From positions 2,108,001 to 2,172,000 of the forward strand of contig NZ_CP077725.1 of NCBI RefSeq assembly GCF_024730565.1: DNA of 64,000 nt, given 5' to 3'. This DNA comes from Clostridium sp. CM027 (GTDB lineage: Bacteria; Bacillota; Clostridia; Clostridiales; Clostridiaceae). The translations under genes and the position numbers were made by a program. The first letter of the stretch is position 1; every line of letters starts with the position of its first letter. A model generated the notes under the pieces. That model was not told the DNA's origin. It ran no database searches and worked only from the letters and a program-made list of their open reading frames with translations. Positions 26,484 to 35,016 of the stretch are shown in pieces.

Positions 26484-27725
26484 TTATTTTTTTCTATTAA
26501 CTAAAGCTACAACTCTATTCATTTCATTGTTAACTATCATGTAACCTTCATCTACACCCATACCTGGTTTTGCTAAGCATTGATCTGCTCCACAAGCAAT
26601 AGCTATGTTTGTGCAAACTTCTGCAGATCTGTTAGTTTCGTTACATGTTCCACCACAGTATGCTCCACGGCCCTGCTTTTTGCAGTATAGTATTGATTCA
26701 ATTATGTTGTTAACTCCACCTAAGTCTGGAGTTTTTATTTGAAGCATGTGGCCCGCTTTCTTATCAGCAAATAACACTACGTCTTCATATGTGTTACACC
26801 ATTCGTCTGCAACTAGTTCCACATTAATTTTTCTATTATCAAGTTCTGCTGTTAATCCAGCTAACGATTCAACTTGTCTTTCTCTATGCTCAACATCCAT
26901 AGGTCCTTCTATCCTTAACTTGAATGGTTTTGCAGCTTCTTCGAGTGTTGCTATATAATCTGCCATAGCTTTTATATCATTATTAAAAGCTAGTCCTATT
27001 GTTCCATATACATCTATGTGGAATATTGGATTATAACTCTCGCTAGTTCTTATTTTTAATACTCTATTTTTTAACCATTCAACATAAGCGAGTAATTTTT
27101 CACCCTTAAGCCCTAATTTCTCTTCTACGTTATTTATAAGTGCGTGAGGCATTACGTCTGCACCTTTTATTATCATTTTATCTGCACTTGCATATCTATC
27201 ATCACCTGATTGTGTGAAAATATCAATTCTCTTGATATCTACTCCAGTTTTGTATTCGTCGCGTACAATCTCTGCCATAGTTACTTTTTTAGCTTTTGCG
27301 ACAGCATCTAGAATAGCTTGAGTTATTCCGTATCTCATTGCTGTATGAAGCCTTTTACCATTAACTAACATGTGATCAAACTCTTCTGCGAGTGATTTAA
27401 AGCTTTCTAATTCTCTACCTATTAATTTTGGTGCTATTTCTTTTTCTATAATTGGTATAAAATCTTTTGCAAGGAATAATGGATCTCTTCCACCGGCTCC
27501 TGAATATTGTACTGCTGCACAGTCTCCGTAAGCTACTTGACCATCTTCAAGTATAATCATTACTGATATTGACTCTCCAGCTTGTCTAATTGATGTAAAT
27601 CCTTCTGTCACTGGCGCACCTACATATGTAAATCCATCATGGTCTGCACCTTTTTTTATAGCTCTTTGGTCGTCAAAATAAAATCCTGTTCTTCCTGTTG
27701 AACACACTACATCAATAATTTTCAT
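26484..27725 (-). CDS. mal: Methylaspartate ammonia-lyase
   Basis: 413 residues, exactly the length of the C. tetanomorphum enzyme, when started at 27725 (AGGTG 6-7 nt upstream). With that numbering the known catalytic residues fall in place: His194 (MPHALI), Lys331 (LQIKTPD), and the Mg ligands Asp238 (HIDVYG), Glu273 (RIEGP) and Asp307 (VADEWC). It removes ammonia from (2S,3S)-3-methylaspartate to give mesaconate, the second step of the pathway. It belongs to the enolase superfamily. glmE lies 56 bp upstream in the same operon. Confidence 0.96.
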   Translation of the reverse strand: MKIIDVVCSTGRTGFYFDDQRAIKKGADHDGFTYVGAPVTEGFTSIRQAGESISVMIILEDGQVAYGDCAAVQYSGAGGRDPLFLAKDFIPIIEKEIAPKLIGRELESFKSLAEEFDHMLVNGKRLHTAMRYGITQAILDAVAKAKKVTMAEIVRDEYKTGVDIKRIDIFTQSGDDRYASADKMIIKGADVMPHALINNVEEKLGLKGEKLLAYVEWLKNRVLKIRTSESYNPIFHIDVYGTIGLAFNNDIKAMADYIATLEEAAKPFKLRIEGPMDVEHRERQVESLAGLTAELDNRKINVELVADEWCNTYEDVVLFADKKAGHMLQIKTPDLGGVNNIIESILYCKKQGRGAYCGGTCNETNRSAEVCTNIAIACGADQCLAKPGMGVDEGYMIVNNEMNRVVALVNRKK

Positions 27726-27781
27726 AATATACACCTGTCCTTCTATAAATTTTTTTTTGTAACTTTGATTCATCTATACAT

Positions 27782-29239
27782 TTATTTATTCTGTGGTCTT
27801 CCTATAAGTACACCTTTTCCTACTGCAAATATATCATCTATAGTCATTTGAAAGCTTATATCCCTGTTTTCAAATTTTGCTCTATCTTCAAGTTTTTTCA
27901 TATTGAAATTTTTCAATTCTTGTGTAAATGGTAGATTCCCAAATTTCAGGTATCTTATCGCTCCATTATTATCTCTTGCAGGCATCATTTTACCAGCATT
28001 ATATTTACTTGGTGCAAATGGTACATCAATAATTCCCATTTCAAATCCTTTAACTGTCGCTATAGCTAAATCGCCTTTTCCGATTTCATACATCTTATCT
28101 AACATACACTTTGTTTCAGCCTTTATTACTTCTATCTCTGTTTGCAACTCTTTAGACATAGGCATCCTTTGGCCTTTTAATAAGTTTAAAGCCATCTTTG
28201 TACATCTTATTCCCATAGCATTAGCTTCTTTAGTAGGAATTCCTATAGCCTCATGAGGAGTTTTAACTATTACTTTTGTTGCTCCTGCAAGTGCTGCCGT
28301 TGCAGCTCCCGTAGCTATAACTCCAAAAGCTTTCGCTTCATCTTCAGGGAAGCCTCCCATCCATTGATGTAATACCGTGGTTAAATATATATCTTTATAT
28401 CCATTAGCTTTTAAGTATTCGTCGCATTGCTCTTCTAATGCTCTTATAGCTGCAACATCCTGTATTAAATTTCCGCACTGACCATATCCAACTGTAATGT
28501 TTTTAACTCCTTGCTCTGCAGCAAGTAAAGCTTCAATTATTGCAATTGCATTTGACGTACTAGGTGGCACTAAAGTTCCTGTTAATGGTCCAAAAGGCTC
28601 TCTATTAAATGAGACTCCTTGTTCTTCATAAAACCCAACAAGTCTATCACAATATTGCCAATCTAAAACTGATTTTGCTAAAGTTACATTTTTAGCATAT
28701 GGAATATTGTAAGAAATACCGCCTCCTTCATTTGAAGTCCAACCTGAAGCATGAGTGATTTCAGCTAATAATCTTCCATCTGGAGTTCCGTGTCTTGCTT
28801 GCAATGGAGAATTTACAGCTTCAAAAACTTTTCTACCACCTTTAACTCCATGATTAACTCCTGGGAATCCGTTTAGTAAAGATCTTCCCGCCTTTAAACT
28901 TTCTTGTATTCCAATTTCACATTCATCATATCTATTCAGTCTTGTATAACTATCTATTGTAGTTGGTAGTAAATCTGCTCCGCCTTGTTCCTCTAAGTGT
29001 TTTAATAATTCGATATGCTTATCAATTAACGCAACACCTGCTCTTGGTTGCGCGAGTGTTACTCCTTCTTCTTTAGCTTTTATTAATTTTTTTGCAAAGT
29101 CTTTATGCTCTGGGATTCTCTTGTTATATTCTACAGCTTCTTTTAAATCTACCTCTTTACCTGTTGGCCATTGACTTACTACTTCTTTTCTAACCTCAAA
29201 GAACTCTTCATCCGTCCATTTTTTATTTCTTAATTCCAC
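27782..29239 (-). CDS. glmE: Glutamate mutase epsilon subunit
   Basis: 485 residues, as in C. tetanomorphum MutE. The substrate-binding arginines are present at the known positions (Arg66 in TLAQPRAG, Arg100 in SYTRLN, Arg149 in LQARHG), as is Glu171 (SNEGGG). The TIM-barrel subunit binds glutamate and, with GlmS, holds adenosylcobalamin between them for the radical rearrangement of L-glutamate to 3-methylaspartate. Start is GTG with GGAGG 8 nt upstream. No cobalamin riboswitch was recognised upstream. Confidence 0.97.
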   Translation of the reverse strand: MELRNKKWTDEEFFEVRKEVVSQWPTGKEVDLKEAVEYNKRIPEHKDFAKKLIKAKEEGVTLAQPRAGVALIDKHIELLKHLEEQGGADLLPTTIDSYTRLNRYDECEIGIQESLKAGRSLLNGFPGVNHGVKGGRKVFEAVNSPLQARHGTPDGRLLAEITHASGWTSNEGGGISYNIPYAKNVTLAKSVLDWQYCDRLVGFYEEQGVSFNREPFGPLTGTLVPPSTSNAIAIIEALLAAEQGVKNITVGYGQCGNLIQDVAAIRALEEQCDEYLKANGYKDIYLTTVLHQWMGGFPEDEAKAFGVIATGAATAALAGATKVIVKTPHEAIGIPTKEANAMGIRCTKMALNLLKGQRMPMSKELQTEIEVIKAETKCMLDKMYEIGKGDLAIATVKGFEMGIIDVPFAPSKYNAGKMMPARDNNGAIRYLKFGNLPFTQELKNFNMKKLEDRAKFENRDISFQMTIDDIFAVGKGVLIGRPQNK

Positions 29240-29259
29240 TGAAATTACCTCCTAATTAA

Positions 29260-30654
29260 TTATACTTTTACTAAATACTTTTTCATGATTCTAACAGCTT
29301 TGTCTGGGTAATCTTGAGACAATAATCCCATTGCAGATAATATATAAGTTTTATCAATCAAATACATTGCATCCCGCGGCTTTAAATACGTTGGATTCTC
29401 TGCACTAAAGGCTCCCGCTTTTAAAATTTCTTGTGGATTATCACTATGTATTAATGCTCCACCTGTACCTATCATATACTTTACTTCCATAAGATCTTTT
29501 CCTGTTTGAGTGTACATAGCTCCCATAGGAGTGTTTGTGTGTTCCACAGTACCTACATGTCTTTCCATAGATATATCTGTGGCTACTTTCGCCATAGCCT
29601 CATCAAATTCTATTTCTTCCTTAGTTGTAGGAACCATTTTTATATGCTCTATTCTATATTTACAATTTGCTTCAATATCAATTTTTCTTTCTGTGTCCCC
29701 TAAGTACTTTCTGATTTTTCTGCTACCGGCCGCTTCCCTCAAAGAAACTGCAGAGTATCTCATACCAAGGTCACCTTCAACAGTTCTTTTTGCAAAAGGT
29801 TCTTCTAGGCCTCTTATTGAAACGCCAGACTTTGTAGGTTCTCCCTCTGCTATAGAATGTACATCCGTTGTTGCTCCACCAATGTCGATAATTATTAAAT
29901 CTCCTAGACCTTTTTCTTCATCACTGCCTTCACTAAGTATCGTAGCTGCCTTTAAAACGGCCGCTGGTGTTGGCATTAAAATGCCCTTCACTAAATCTTC
30001 TGCATTACTTAGCCCTTTAGCGTCAATAATTTTTTCCATAAAGACTTTTCTAATTTCTTCTCTAGCCGGCTCTACATTTAGTTTACTCAAAGTTGGCATT
30101 ACATTTTTAGTAATGCTAAAATACATTTTAGCGTCAGTGAGTATTTGTCTTATTTCATCACTTGCTACTTTATTCCCAGCTACTACTATTGGTAATTTAA
30201 CTCCATTGTCAGCTAACATTTTTGCATTGTGTATAATGCATTCCTTATTGCCACCATTAGTTCCACCTGCAAGAAGTATTATATCTAAGTCTGAATTTTT
30301 AATTTCTTCAATTTCAGTCAATGTTAATTCATAGCTATATACTTTTAATACTCTAGCTCCAGCTCCAAGTGCTGCTCTTTTAGCAGCTTCTGCAGTTAGA
30401 TCTGGCACTAGTCCAATGGCTATCATCTTAAGGCCTCCCGCGGCTGAGGAGCATGCTAATTTATTAATAAGATTAACATTTTTGTCTTTTAATATTGGTT
30501 CTATTTTTGCATAGGCTTTTTCATAACCGATCATTATATTGTCTTCAATTGTCGTTATGTCCTTAGCCGTAGCAATTATTTCTTCTTTTGCTATATCTAC
30601 AACAGTTAATTTCGTATATGTACTTCCAAAATCTACAAGCAAATATGCATCCAC
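29260..30654 (-). CDS. glmL: Glutamate mutase reactivating protein (MutL/GlmL)
   Basis: 464 residues of the ASKHA ATPase superfamily. The N-terminal phosphate loop is LLVDFGSTYTKL and a second nucleotide motif is IIDIGGATTDVHS (about residues 255-268). It exchanges damaged cobalamin in glutamate mutase for fresh coenzyme at the cost of ATP. As in other clostridia it lies between glmS and glmE. The start is GTG after AGGAGTG. Confidence 0.93.
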   Translation of the reverse strand: MDAYLLVDFGSTYTKLTVVDIAKEEIIATAKDITTIEDNIMIGYEKAYAKIEPILKDKNVNLINKLACSSAAGGLKMIAIGLVPDLTAEAAKRAALGAGARVLKVYSYELTLTEIEEIKNSDLDIILLAGGTNGGNKECIIHNAKMLADNGVKLPIVVAGNKVASDEIRQILTDAKMYFSITKNVMPTLSKLNVEPAREEIRKVFMEKIIDAKGLSNAEDLVKGILMPTPAAVLKAATILSEGSDEEKGLGDLIIIDIGGATTDVHSIAEGEPTKSGVSIRGLEEPFAKRTVEGDLGMRYSAVSLREAAGSRKIRKYLGDTERKIDIEANCKYRIEHIKMVPTTKEEIEFDEAMAKVATDISMERHVGTVEHTNTPMGAMYTQTGKDLMEVKYMIGTGGALIHSDNPQEILKAGAFSAENPTYLKPRDAMYLIDKTYILSAMGLLSQDYPDKAVRIMKKYLVKV

Positions 30655-30674
30655 TTATATCACTCCTATTGATT

Positions 30675-31088
30675 TTATAATATTTTCAAATCTTCTTTTA
30701 AATCATGTATTGTTGTTTCGAGTGTTGTTCCTGGTGGATATATTCTATCAAATCCCATTGCACTAAATCTACTGTGCACATCTTCCCAATTTTGTTTTCC
30801 TACAACTATATTTCCGCCTACAGTAAGTAATATACCCTTTAATCCTGCTTCATCACATTGTTCCCTCATGCCTCTGCAATCGATTTCTCCTTGTCCATAA
30901 AGAGAAGATACTATTATGGCATCTGCATTAGTTTCAACAGCTGCATTTATAAAATCTTCTTGTGGTGAAAGCACTCCTATGTTTATAACATTAAACCCTG
31001 CTTCCGTTAAAGCATAATCTAAAATCTTATTACCAACCGCGTGACAATCTGAACCTATTACTCCTAAAATTAAAGTCTTTTTTTCCAT
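30675..31088 (-). CDS. glmS: Glutamate mutase sigma subunit
   Basis: 137 residues, the length of GlmS/MutS from other clostridia. The cobalamin-binding motif DxHxxG is at Asp14-His16-Gly19 (GSDCHAVG); His16 is the lower axial Co ligand. Further B12-fold motifs are [10 protein letters not shown] and the GGN...GG segment in [12 protein letters not shown]. With GlmE it forms the active mutase. GGAGG precedes the ATG. It is the first enzyme gene after the GntR regulator. Confidence 0.96.
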   Translation of the reverse strand: MEKKTLILGVIGSDCHAVGNKILDYALTEAGFNVINIGVLSPQEDFINAAVETNADAIIVSSLYGQGEIDCRGMREQCDEAGLKGILLTVGGNIVVGKQNWEDVHSRFSAMGFDRIYPPGTTLETTIHDLKEDLKIL

Positions 31089-31122
31089 TTTTTAAAAGCC
31101 TCCTAAATAATTTTTTAACACA

Positions 31123-32091
31123 TTATTTTTTGAACTTTATTTCAATAATCTTTGACTTAAGCGCTTTTACTGAACCCTCATCTAGACTATATAGAAATTC
31201 AATTATTTCCTTATTGCTGGGATTTTTACTTTTAACATCTTTATATCTGCCTGGTGATACTATCATCACATCTGATTCTCGAATTATATCTTTAAGTTCA
31301 TTATCATCAGTAGTATTTGAGAATTTTATATTGGCATCAGCTAATCCTGCCTTTTCTAAAGCTCCTTTTATTTTAAAAATAAATTCTTCAGAGATACATA
31401 CAAATCCAAATTTTGTATTCTCACCATATCTAGCTATTTTAACTATTGGTTCTAAATTTGGAGTAATTGCAACACCTAAAATCTCCTTATTAAGCCCCTC
31501 AGTTAAATTTGTAACTTCATTAATGTGATTAAATGTGGTTATTATAAACTCAGCACTTTCAATCTTATCTTTAGTTAGCTTGTCCATCTTTCGTAAATCA
31601 TTTACCATTAAGAACATTACATCCATATTACTATTTTTACTAAGTTGCTTACTAAACATCTTAGCTTGTTCTATGTTGCACTCTATATATATTGCTATTA
31701 CTTTATCCATTATTTGTTTTTTTTCATTTACCCTTTGATTTACTAAATCTAGAAATTCTTCTGGTTTCATTCCAATTTCTAAAGCTTCCTCTAATCCTAA
31801 ATCAATGAATTTCATTATTTTATTTTCAATATCGAGATTTTCCCAAGATATAGATTCTTCAACTACGAAAGTTCCCTTTCCTTGATAGGATTTTAACGCC
31901 CCATCTTGTTCCAAGTCGTTATATGCAGTGCTTACAGTGTTTCTACTTACTTTTAATCTCGCAGACAATTCTCTTTCTGTAGGCATTTTTCTTCCAACCT
32001 TAAGAGTTCCTTTTTTTATTTCATCCATAATTTGTTTTTTAACTTGAATATAAAGTGGTATTCCATTTTTTTTGTTTATTTCGATATTAAT
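31123..32091 (-). CDS. GntR-family transcriptional regulator of the glutamate operon (probable ATT start)
   Basis: About 322 residues when read from 32091. A GntR winged helix (residues about 10-75, with MPTERELSARLKVSRNT and GKGTFVV) is followed by a ligand-binding domain of about 230 residues that I do not recognise as UTRA or FadR type. The first ATG in frame (32028) would cut off the start of the DNA-binding domain (GIPLYIQVKKQI). GGAGG lies 7 nt before an ATT at 32089-32091, which would give a normal GntR N-terminus (INIEINKKNGIPLYIQ). No ATG, GTG or TTG exists between. Operators in its own promoter suggest self-repression and control of glmS-citF. Confidence 0.8.
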   Translation of the reverse strand: MNIEINKKNGIPLYIQVKKQIMDEIKKGTLKVGRKMPTERELSARLKVSRNTVSTAYNDLEQDGALKSYQGKGTFVVEESISWENLDIENKIMKFIDLGLEEALEIGMKPEEFLDLVNQRVNEKKQIMDKVIAIYIECNIEQAKMFSKQLSKNSNMDVMFLMVNDLRKMDKLTKDKIESAEFIITTFNHINEVTNLTEGLNKEILGVAITPNLEPIVKIARYGENTKFGFVCISEEFIFKIKGALEKAGLADANIKFSNTTDDNELKDIIRESDVMIVSPGRYKDVKSKNPSNKEIIEFLYSLDEGSVKALKSKIIEIKFKK

Positions 32092-32113
32092 AAAAATTCC
32101 TCCTAAAGCATAT

Positions 32114-32133
32114 TGGATTAATGGACTAATCCA
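32114..32133. promoter_or_regulatory. GntR operator copy 1
   Basis: Contains TGGACTAATCCA (32122-32133), preceded by TGGATTA so that the 20 bp form a wider dyad (TGGATTA...TAATCCA). On the minus strand it begins 12 nt downstream of the -10 box, near the transcription start. Confidence 0.6.
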
Positions 32134-32144
32134 TTACAAGATTT

Positions 32145-32173
32145 ATTATACTATATGGACCAATCCACTTCAA
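32145..32173 (-). promoter_or_regulatory. Main promoter of the glutamate fermentation operon
   Basis: Minus strand: -35 TTGAAG (32168-32173), 17-nt spacer, -10 TATAAT (32145-32150). It reads into gntR and the nine pathway genes as far as the terminator after citF. An operator-like element fills the spacer. Confidence 0.75.
32156..32167. promoter_or_regulatory. GntR operator copy 2, between -35 and -10
   Basis: TGGACCAATCCA, 11 of 12 identical to the copy at 32122-32133 and centred 34 bp from it. It lies wholly inside the promoter spacer, so binding would block RNA polymerase. Confidence 0.6.
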
Positions 32174-32266
32174 TCGCTGTTTTACGAGCATTTAGTTGCG
32201 TTTTCCGTATTTTAGAGCAATTAGACACAATTATCTAACTTGTTCTTAGATTTAATACTATTTCCA

Positions 32267-32299
32267 TGTAAACGTAACACTATTCGTCTGTAAACGTAA
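32267..32299 (+). repeat. Direct repeat TGTAAACGTAA x2 upstream of the DUF2383 gene
   Basis: Identical 11-mers at 32267-32277 and 32289-32299, period 22 bp (two helical turns). A TATAAT-like box follows at about 32320. Likely activator half-sites for the plus-strand gene at 32401. Confidence 0.4.
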
Positions 32300-32400
32300 T
32301 AAAATACTATATCTAACTTTTTATATAATATATTCTTATTTCTATTTTTTTTAATAAGCATGATCTATTTGGGCAAAATAAATGTTAAGGAGTTGATAAT

Positions 32401-32844
32401 ATGAATAGTGAAAACATTAAAAATTTGAATTCTATTCTGGAAGGCGAATACATGGCTGTTAACAGTTTTGATGACCTAATTGAGCATGCTAATGATGCTA
32501 ATACCAAAAGTGAACTACAAAAAATACAACAAATTCATAAGCAACATACCACCCAAATTTCTACTAAAATACACGATCTTGGTGGTAATCCATCAAATGG
32601 TATAGGAATCCAAGGTGTCGTAGCAGAAACTATATCAAATATAAAACATATTGGCACTACTGATACTGCTAGTTATCTTAAAGAAGCAGTCCAAGGAGAA
32701 TACATGGGAATAAAATTTGTTAATGAATTACTTGCTGGTAGTGATGCTCCTAACAACTTTGAACTATTAAACACTATCATAACCGAATATCAAAATAATA
32801 TTAATTCAATAAATAATCTTATTAATACTTCAAACGATGTATAG
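32401..32844 (+). CDS. DUF2383 ferritin-like domain protein
   Basis: 147 residues, nearly all helical, in two repeated halves, each with an acidic ferritin-like motif: LEGEYMAVNSFDDL (residues 13-26) and VQGEYMGIKFVNEL (about 98-111). The paired E-x-Y-M pattern fits a four-helix di-iron-type bundle. DUF2383 proteins are common in sporeformers and their role is not established; metal storage or stress protection is a guess. AAGGAG precedes the ATG. A hairpin pair follows (32923-32993). Confidence 0.75.
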   Translation: MNSENIKNLNSILEGEYMAVNSFDDLIEHANDANTKSELQKIQQIHKQHTTQISTKIHDLGGNPSNGIGIQGVVAETISNIKHIGTTDTASYLKEAVQGEYMGIKFVNELLAGSDAPNNFELLNTIITEYQNNINSINNLINTSNDV

Positions 32845-32969
32845 TAATATTCCAAAAAAATAAAATTGGCCTAATATACACTTAGTCCAATATTTCATAT
32901 TAATAATATAATAGCAGAATTTAATTAGACTTTTTAAAATGACTTCTGCATTTTTTAGTAAATAACAAT

Positions 32970-32993
32970 AGGAGCACAATTGTGCTCCTTTTT
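32970..32993 (+). terminator. Terminator between the DUF2383 and NifX-like genes
   Basis: Perfect 20-bp palindrome AGGAGCACAATTGTGCTCCT followed on the plus strand by TTTTCTTT. It separates two converging genes. A weaker stem (GCAGAA...TTCTGC then T6) lies at 32923-32960. Confidence 0.8.
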
Positions 32994-32995
32994 CT

Positions 32996-33352
32996 TTATT
33001 GGTGATGATGTTCACCGTGATGATTACATACTACATTTTTATCTTCTAACGTTCCATTAATATATTCCTCAATAACCTTTTTATATTCTCCAGATGCTCC
33101 TTTTATCACTTCAAGGCCATTCTGCTGTAGACCGCTAATTGCTCCCCCACCAATTCCTCCAGTAATAACTACTGTAGCTCCGTGCTTTGTAAGTAGGTCT
33201 GCCAAGCCTTGATGCTGATGTGCAAGCTCTACTGCAGATATTTCTTCAATGTTTACTATCTTTTTGTCCTCTACTGTCGCAATTACGAAACTTTTGCTCA
33301 TTCCAAAATGTTGATTTACCATACTGCCATTACTAGGTATTGCTATTTTCAT
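32996..33352 (-). CDS. NifX/NafY-family (dinitrogenase iron-molybdenum cofactor-like) protein
   Basis: 118 residues when started at 33352, where GGAGGTG lies 6 nt upstream. It is a single NifX/MTH1175-like domain (MKIAIPSNG, QHFGMSKSF, GGIGGGAISGL). The tail is His-rich (CNHHGEHHHQ), suggesting metal binding. Small members without nitrogenase genes are common beside Mrp/NBP35 proteins in anaerobes and are thought to take part in iron-sulfur or metal cofactor handling. It follows mrp by 17 bp and shares its promoter. Confidence 0.85.
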   Translation of the reverse strand: MKIAIPSNGSMVNQHFGMSKSFVIATVEDKKIVNIEEISAVELAHQHQGLADLLTKHGATVVITGGIGGGAISGLQQNGLEVIKGASGEYKKVIEEYINGTLEDKNVVCNHHGEHHHQ

Positions 33353-33369
33353 ATCGTTCACCTCCATTT

Positions 33370-34197
33370 CTATTTTTTTATATTATTAATAATTTTATTA
33401 ATAATATTTTCAGCTATTTCTGATAATTCAGGATTTAGGTTGTATTCTCCCTTGTTAGAAATATTAACAATTTCTCTACACATCGGAATTTCACCAAGCA
33501 AATCTAGGTCATTTTTATTTAAGAATTCATCTATGTTATCTGATTCAAAGATTTTTATTTTCTCACTGCATCCTGGACAAATAATATAACTCATATTTTC
33601 TATTAATCCTAATATATTTATATTAAGTTTACGGGCCATATTGATTGCTTTCCCAACAATCATAGACACTAAATCCTGTGGCGTTGAAATCATTACTATA
33701 CCTGTAATTGGTATTGATTGCATTACCGTCAAAGCAACATCTCCTGTGCCAGGAGGCATATCTATAATTAAATAATCAAGCTCTCCCCATATAACGTCAG
33801 TCCAAAACTGCTTAACAACCCCAGAAATTGCGGGCCCCCTCCAAATAACTGGATCCTCTTCATTCTCCACAAGAAAGTTCATTGAAATAACATCAATACC
33901 CTCAACTGTTCTAACTGGTATAATACCCGCTTCACTCATTACAGGTTTAACATCTTTAATACCTAACAACCTTGGTATACTTGGGCCTGTAATATCCGAA
34001 TCCATAAGACCGACCTTATAACCTTTTTTATTAAGTTCATGCGCAATAAGCGCAGATATTGTTGATTTACCCACGCCGCCTTTACCACTCATGACGCCGA
34101 TAATGTTTTTAACTTTGTTTAATGGATTGTTTTCTATGCTACATGTATCTTTATTATCACACTCACCATTTGATGGGCAACTTTTACAATCAGCCAT
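33370..34197 (-). CDS. Mrp/NBP35-family iron-sulfur cluster carrier ATPase
   Basis: 275 residues. The N-terminus is Cys-rich (CKSCPSNGECDNKDTC, an NBP35-like cluster site). The deviant Walker A is GVMSGKGGVGKSTI (about residues 34-47). Further ATPase motifs are DSDITGPS and DMPPGTGD. A C-terminal CPGC pair (YIICPGCSEK) can bridge a [4Fe-4S] cluster between two subunits. It probably delivers iron-sulfur clusters to apoproteins. The ATG at 34197 is chosen because an ATG 4 nt upstream runs straight into a stop. It is transcribed from a consensus promoter flanked by likely DUF134 sites. Confidence 0.88.
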   Translation of the reverse strand: MADCKSCPSNGECDNKDTCSIENNPLNKVKNIIGVMSGKGGVGKSTISALIAHELNKKGYKVGLMDSDITGPSIPRLLGIKDVKPVMSEAGIIPVRTVEGIDVISMNFLVENEEDPVIWRGPAISGVVKQFWTDVIWGELDYLIIDMPPGTGDVALTVMQSIPITGIVMISTPQDLVSMIVGKAINMARKLNINILGLIENMSYIICPGCSEKIKIFESDNIDEFLNKNDLDLLGEIPMCREIVNISNKGEYNLNPELSEIAENIINKIINNIKK

Positions 34198-34220
34198 GCA
34201 TTATCACCTCGCTTTTTATT

Positions 34221-34266
34221 TGTCATATGCCATTTATATTATAATACTATTATTTATTGTTGTCAA
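34221..34266 (-). promoter_or_regulatory. Consensus promoter of mrp with two operator-like sites
   Basis: Minus strand: -35 TTGACA (34261-34266), 17-nt spacer, -10 TATAAT (34238-34243), a full consensus match. TGGCATTTGACA overlaps the -35 and TGGCATATGACA lies just after the -10. The sites resemble one another and those in front of the DUF134 gene. Confidence 0.75.
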
Positions 34267-34309
34267 ATGCCAATAAACATAGATTTGTTTTAAGTAAAAA
34301 CTTATAAAA

Positions 34310-34762
34310 CTATTTATCATCTGTTGTCTGTTTATTACATTGTCCATGACAAAAACTGCTTCTTTTATTACAAGTAACTTGCTGCGAAGCACATGATGGA
34401 CAAATTTTTCTATCTTCCTCATACTTTATTTCATAGGTATAACCGCAGGATGCACATTTGAATTGACATATATTCCTCGTATAGTTTCCACCACTTATAT
34501 TTATTGCTTTTCCCTCTATTAAAGCTATAGCAATCTTTTTTCGTGCGCTATCAATTATATTTTGAAAAGTTTGTCTTGAAACTAGCATTCTCTTTGCACA
34601 TTCTTCCTGATTTAGTTCTTCAACATCTTTAAGCCTCATGGCTTCAAACTCTTCAACCTTTATAATTATTTCTTCAATTTCACATTTCCTTCTACCTGCA
34701 GGTACAAAGTATGTATATTTCGGTAAATTTTCCACCCTTCTATCCTTAACTGGTCTTGCCAT
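34310..34762 (-). CDS. DUF134-family DNA-binding protein
   Basis: 150 residues. The N-terminal 100 residues are the DUF134 domain: ARPVKDRRVENLPKYTYF, a helix-turn-helix like sigma-70 region 4 (LNQEECAKRMLVSRQTFQNI). A C-terminal zinc ribbon has CxxC pairs (CKFKCASCGY region, CPSCASQ) and further cysteines near the end. DUF134 genes commonly sit beside NifX-like and Mrp genes. Matching dyads in its own and the mrp promoter suggest it is the local regulator, perhaps sensing metal or cluster status through its cysteines. AGGAG precedes the ATG. Confidence 0.8.
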   Translation of the reverse strand: MARPVKDRRVENLPKYTYFVPAGRRKCEIEEIIIKVEEFEAMRLKDVEELNQEECAKRMLVSRQTFQNIIDSARKKIAIALIEGKAINISGGNYTRNICQFKCASCGYTYEIKYEEDRKICPSCASQQVTCNKRSSFCHGQCNKQTTDDK

Positions 34763-34816
34763 TAATATTCTCCTTATTTCATATACTTTTTTAAGTTCTT
34801 AAATGTTCTTAATTGG

Positions 34817-34861
34817 TGGCATATGCTAATAAATTTTACATCCTTTTGCCATTAATGTCAA
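34817..34861 (-). promoter_or_regulatory. Promoter of the DUF134 gene with operator-like sites
   Basis: Minus strand: -35 TTGACA (34856-34861), 17-nt spacer, -10 TAAAAT (34833-34838). A TAGCATATGCCA element lies after the -10 (34817-34828) and a TTGACATTAATGGCA element spans the -35, the same arrangement as the mrp promoter. Confidence 0.7.
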
Positions 34862-35016
34862 ACAGCAATATTTAATATATATTTCTTTTCTTAACATGTT
34901 GAAGATACAATTAAAATACGAATATTTATAGGTTGAAATTACAATTAGTATAATTAAAAAAAGTATGATCATAAAAATAAAATGTATCTTATATGATAGA
35001 CACTTTTTATATATTA

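Noticed and set aside
29510-30334. Long open frame on the plus strand opposite glmL (274 codons)
   Set aside because: It mirrors the codon structure of glmL, which is certain; no ribosome site.
31100-32400. Cobalamin riboswitch expected ahead of glutamate mutase genes
   Set aside because: I found no B12-box or matching structure upstream of gntR or glmS.
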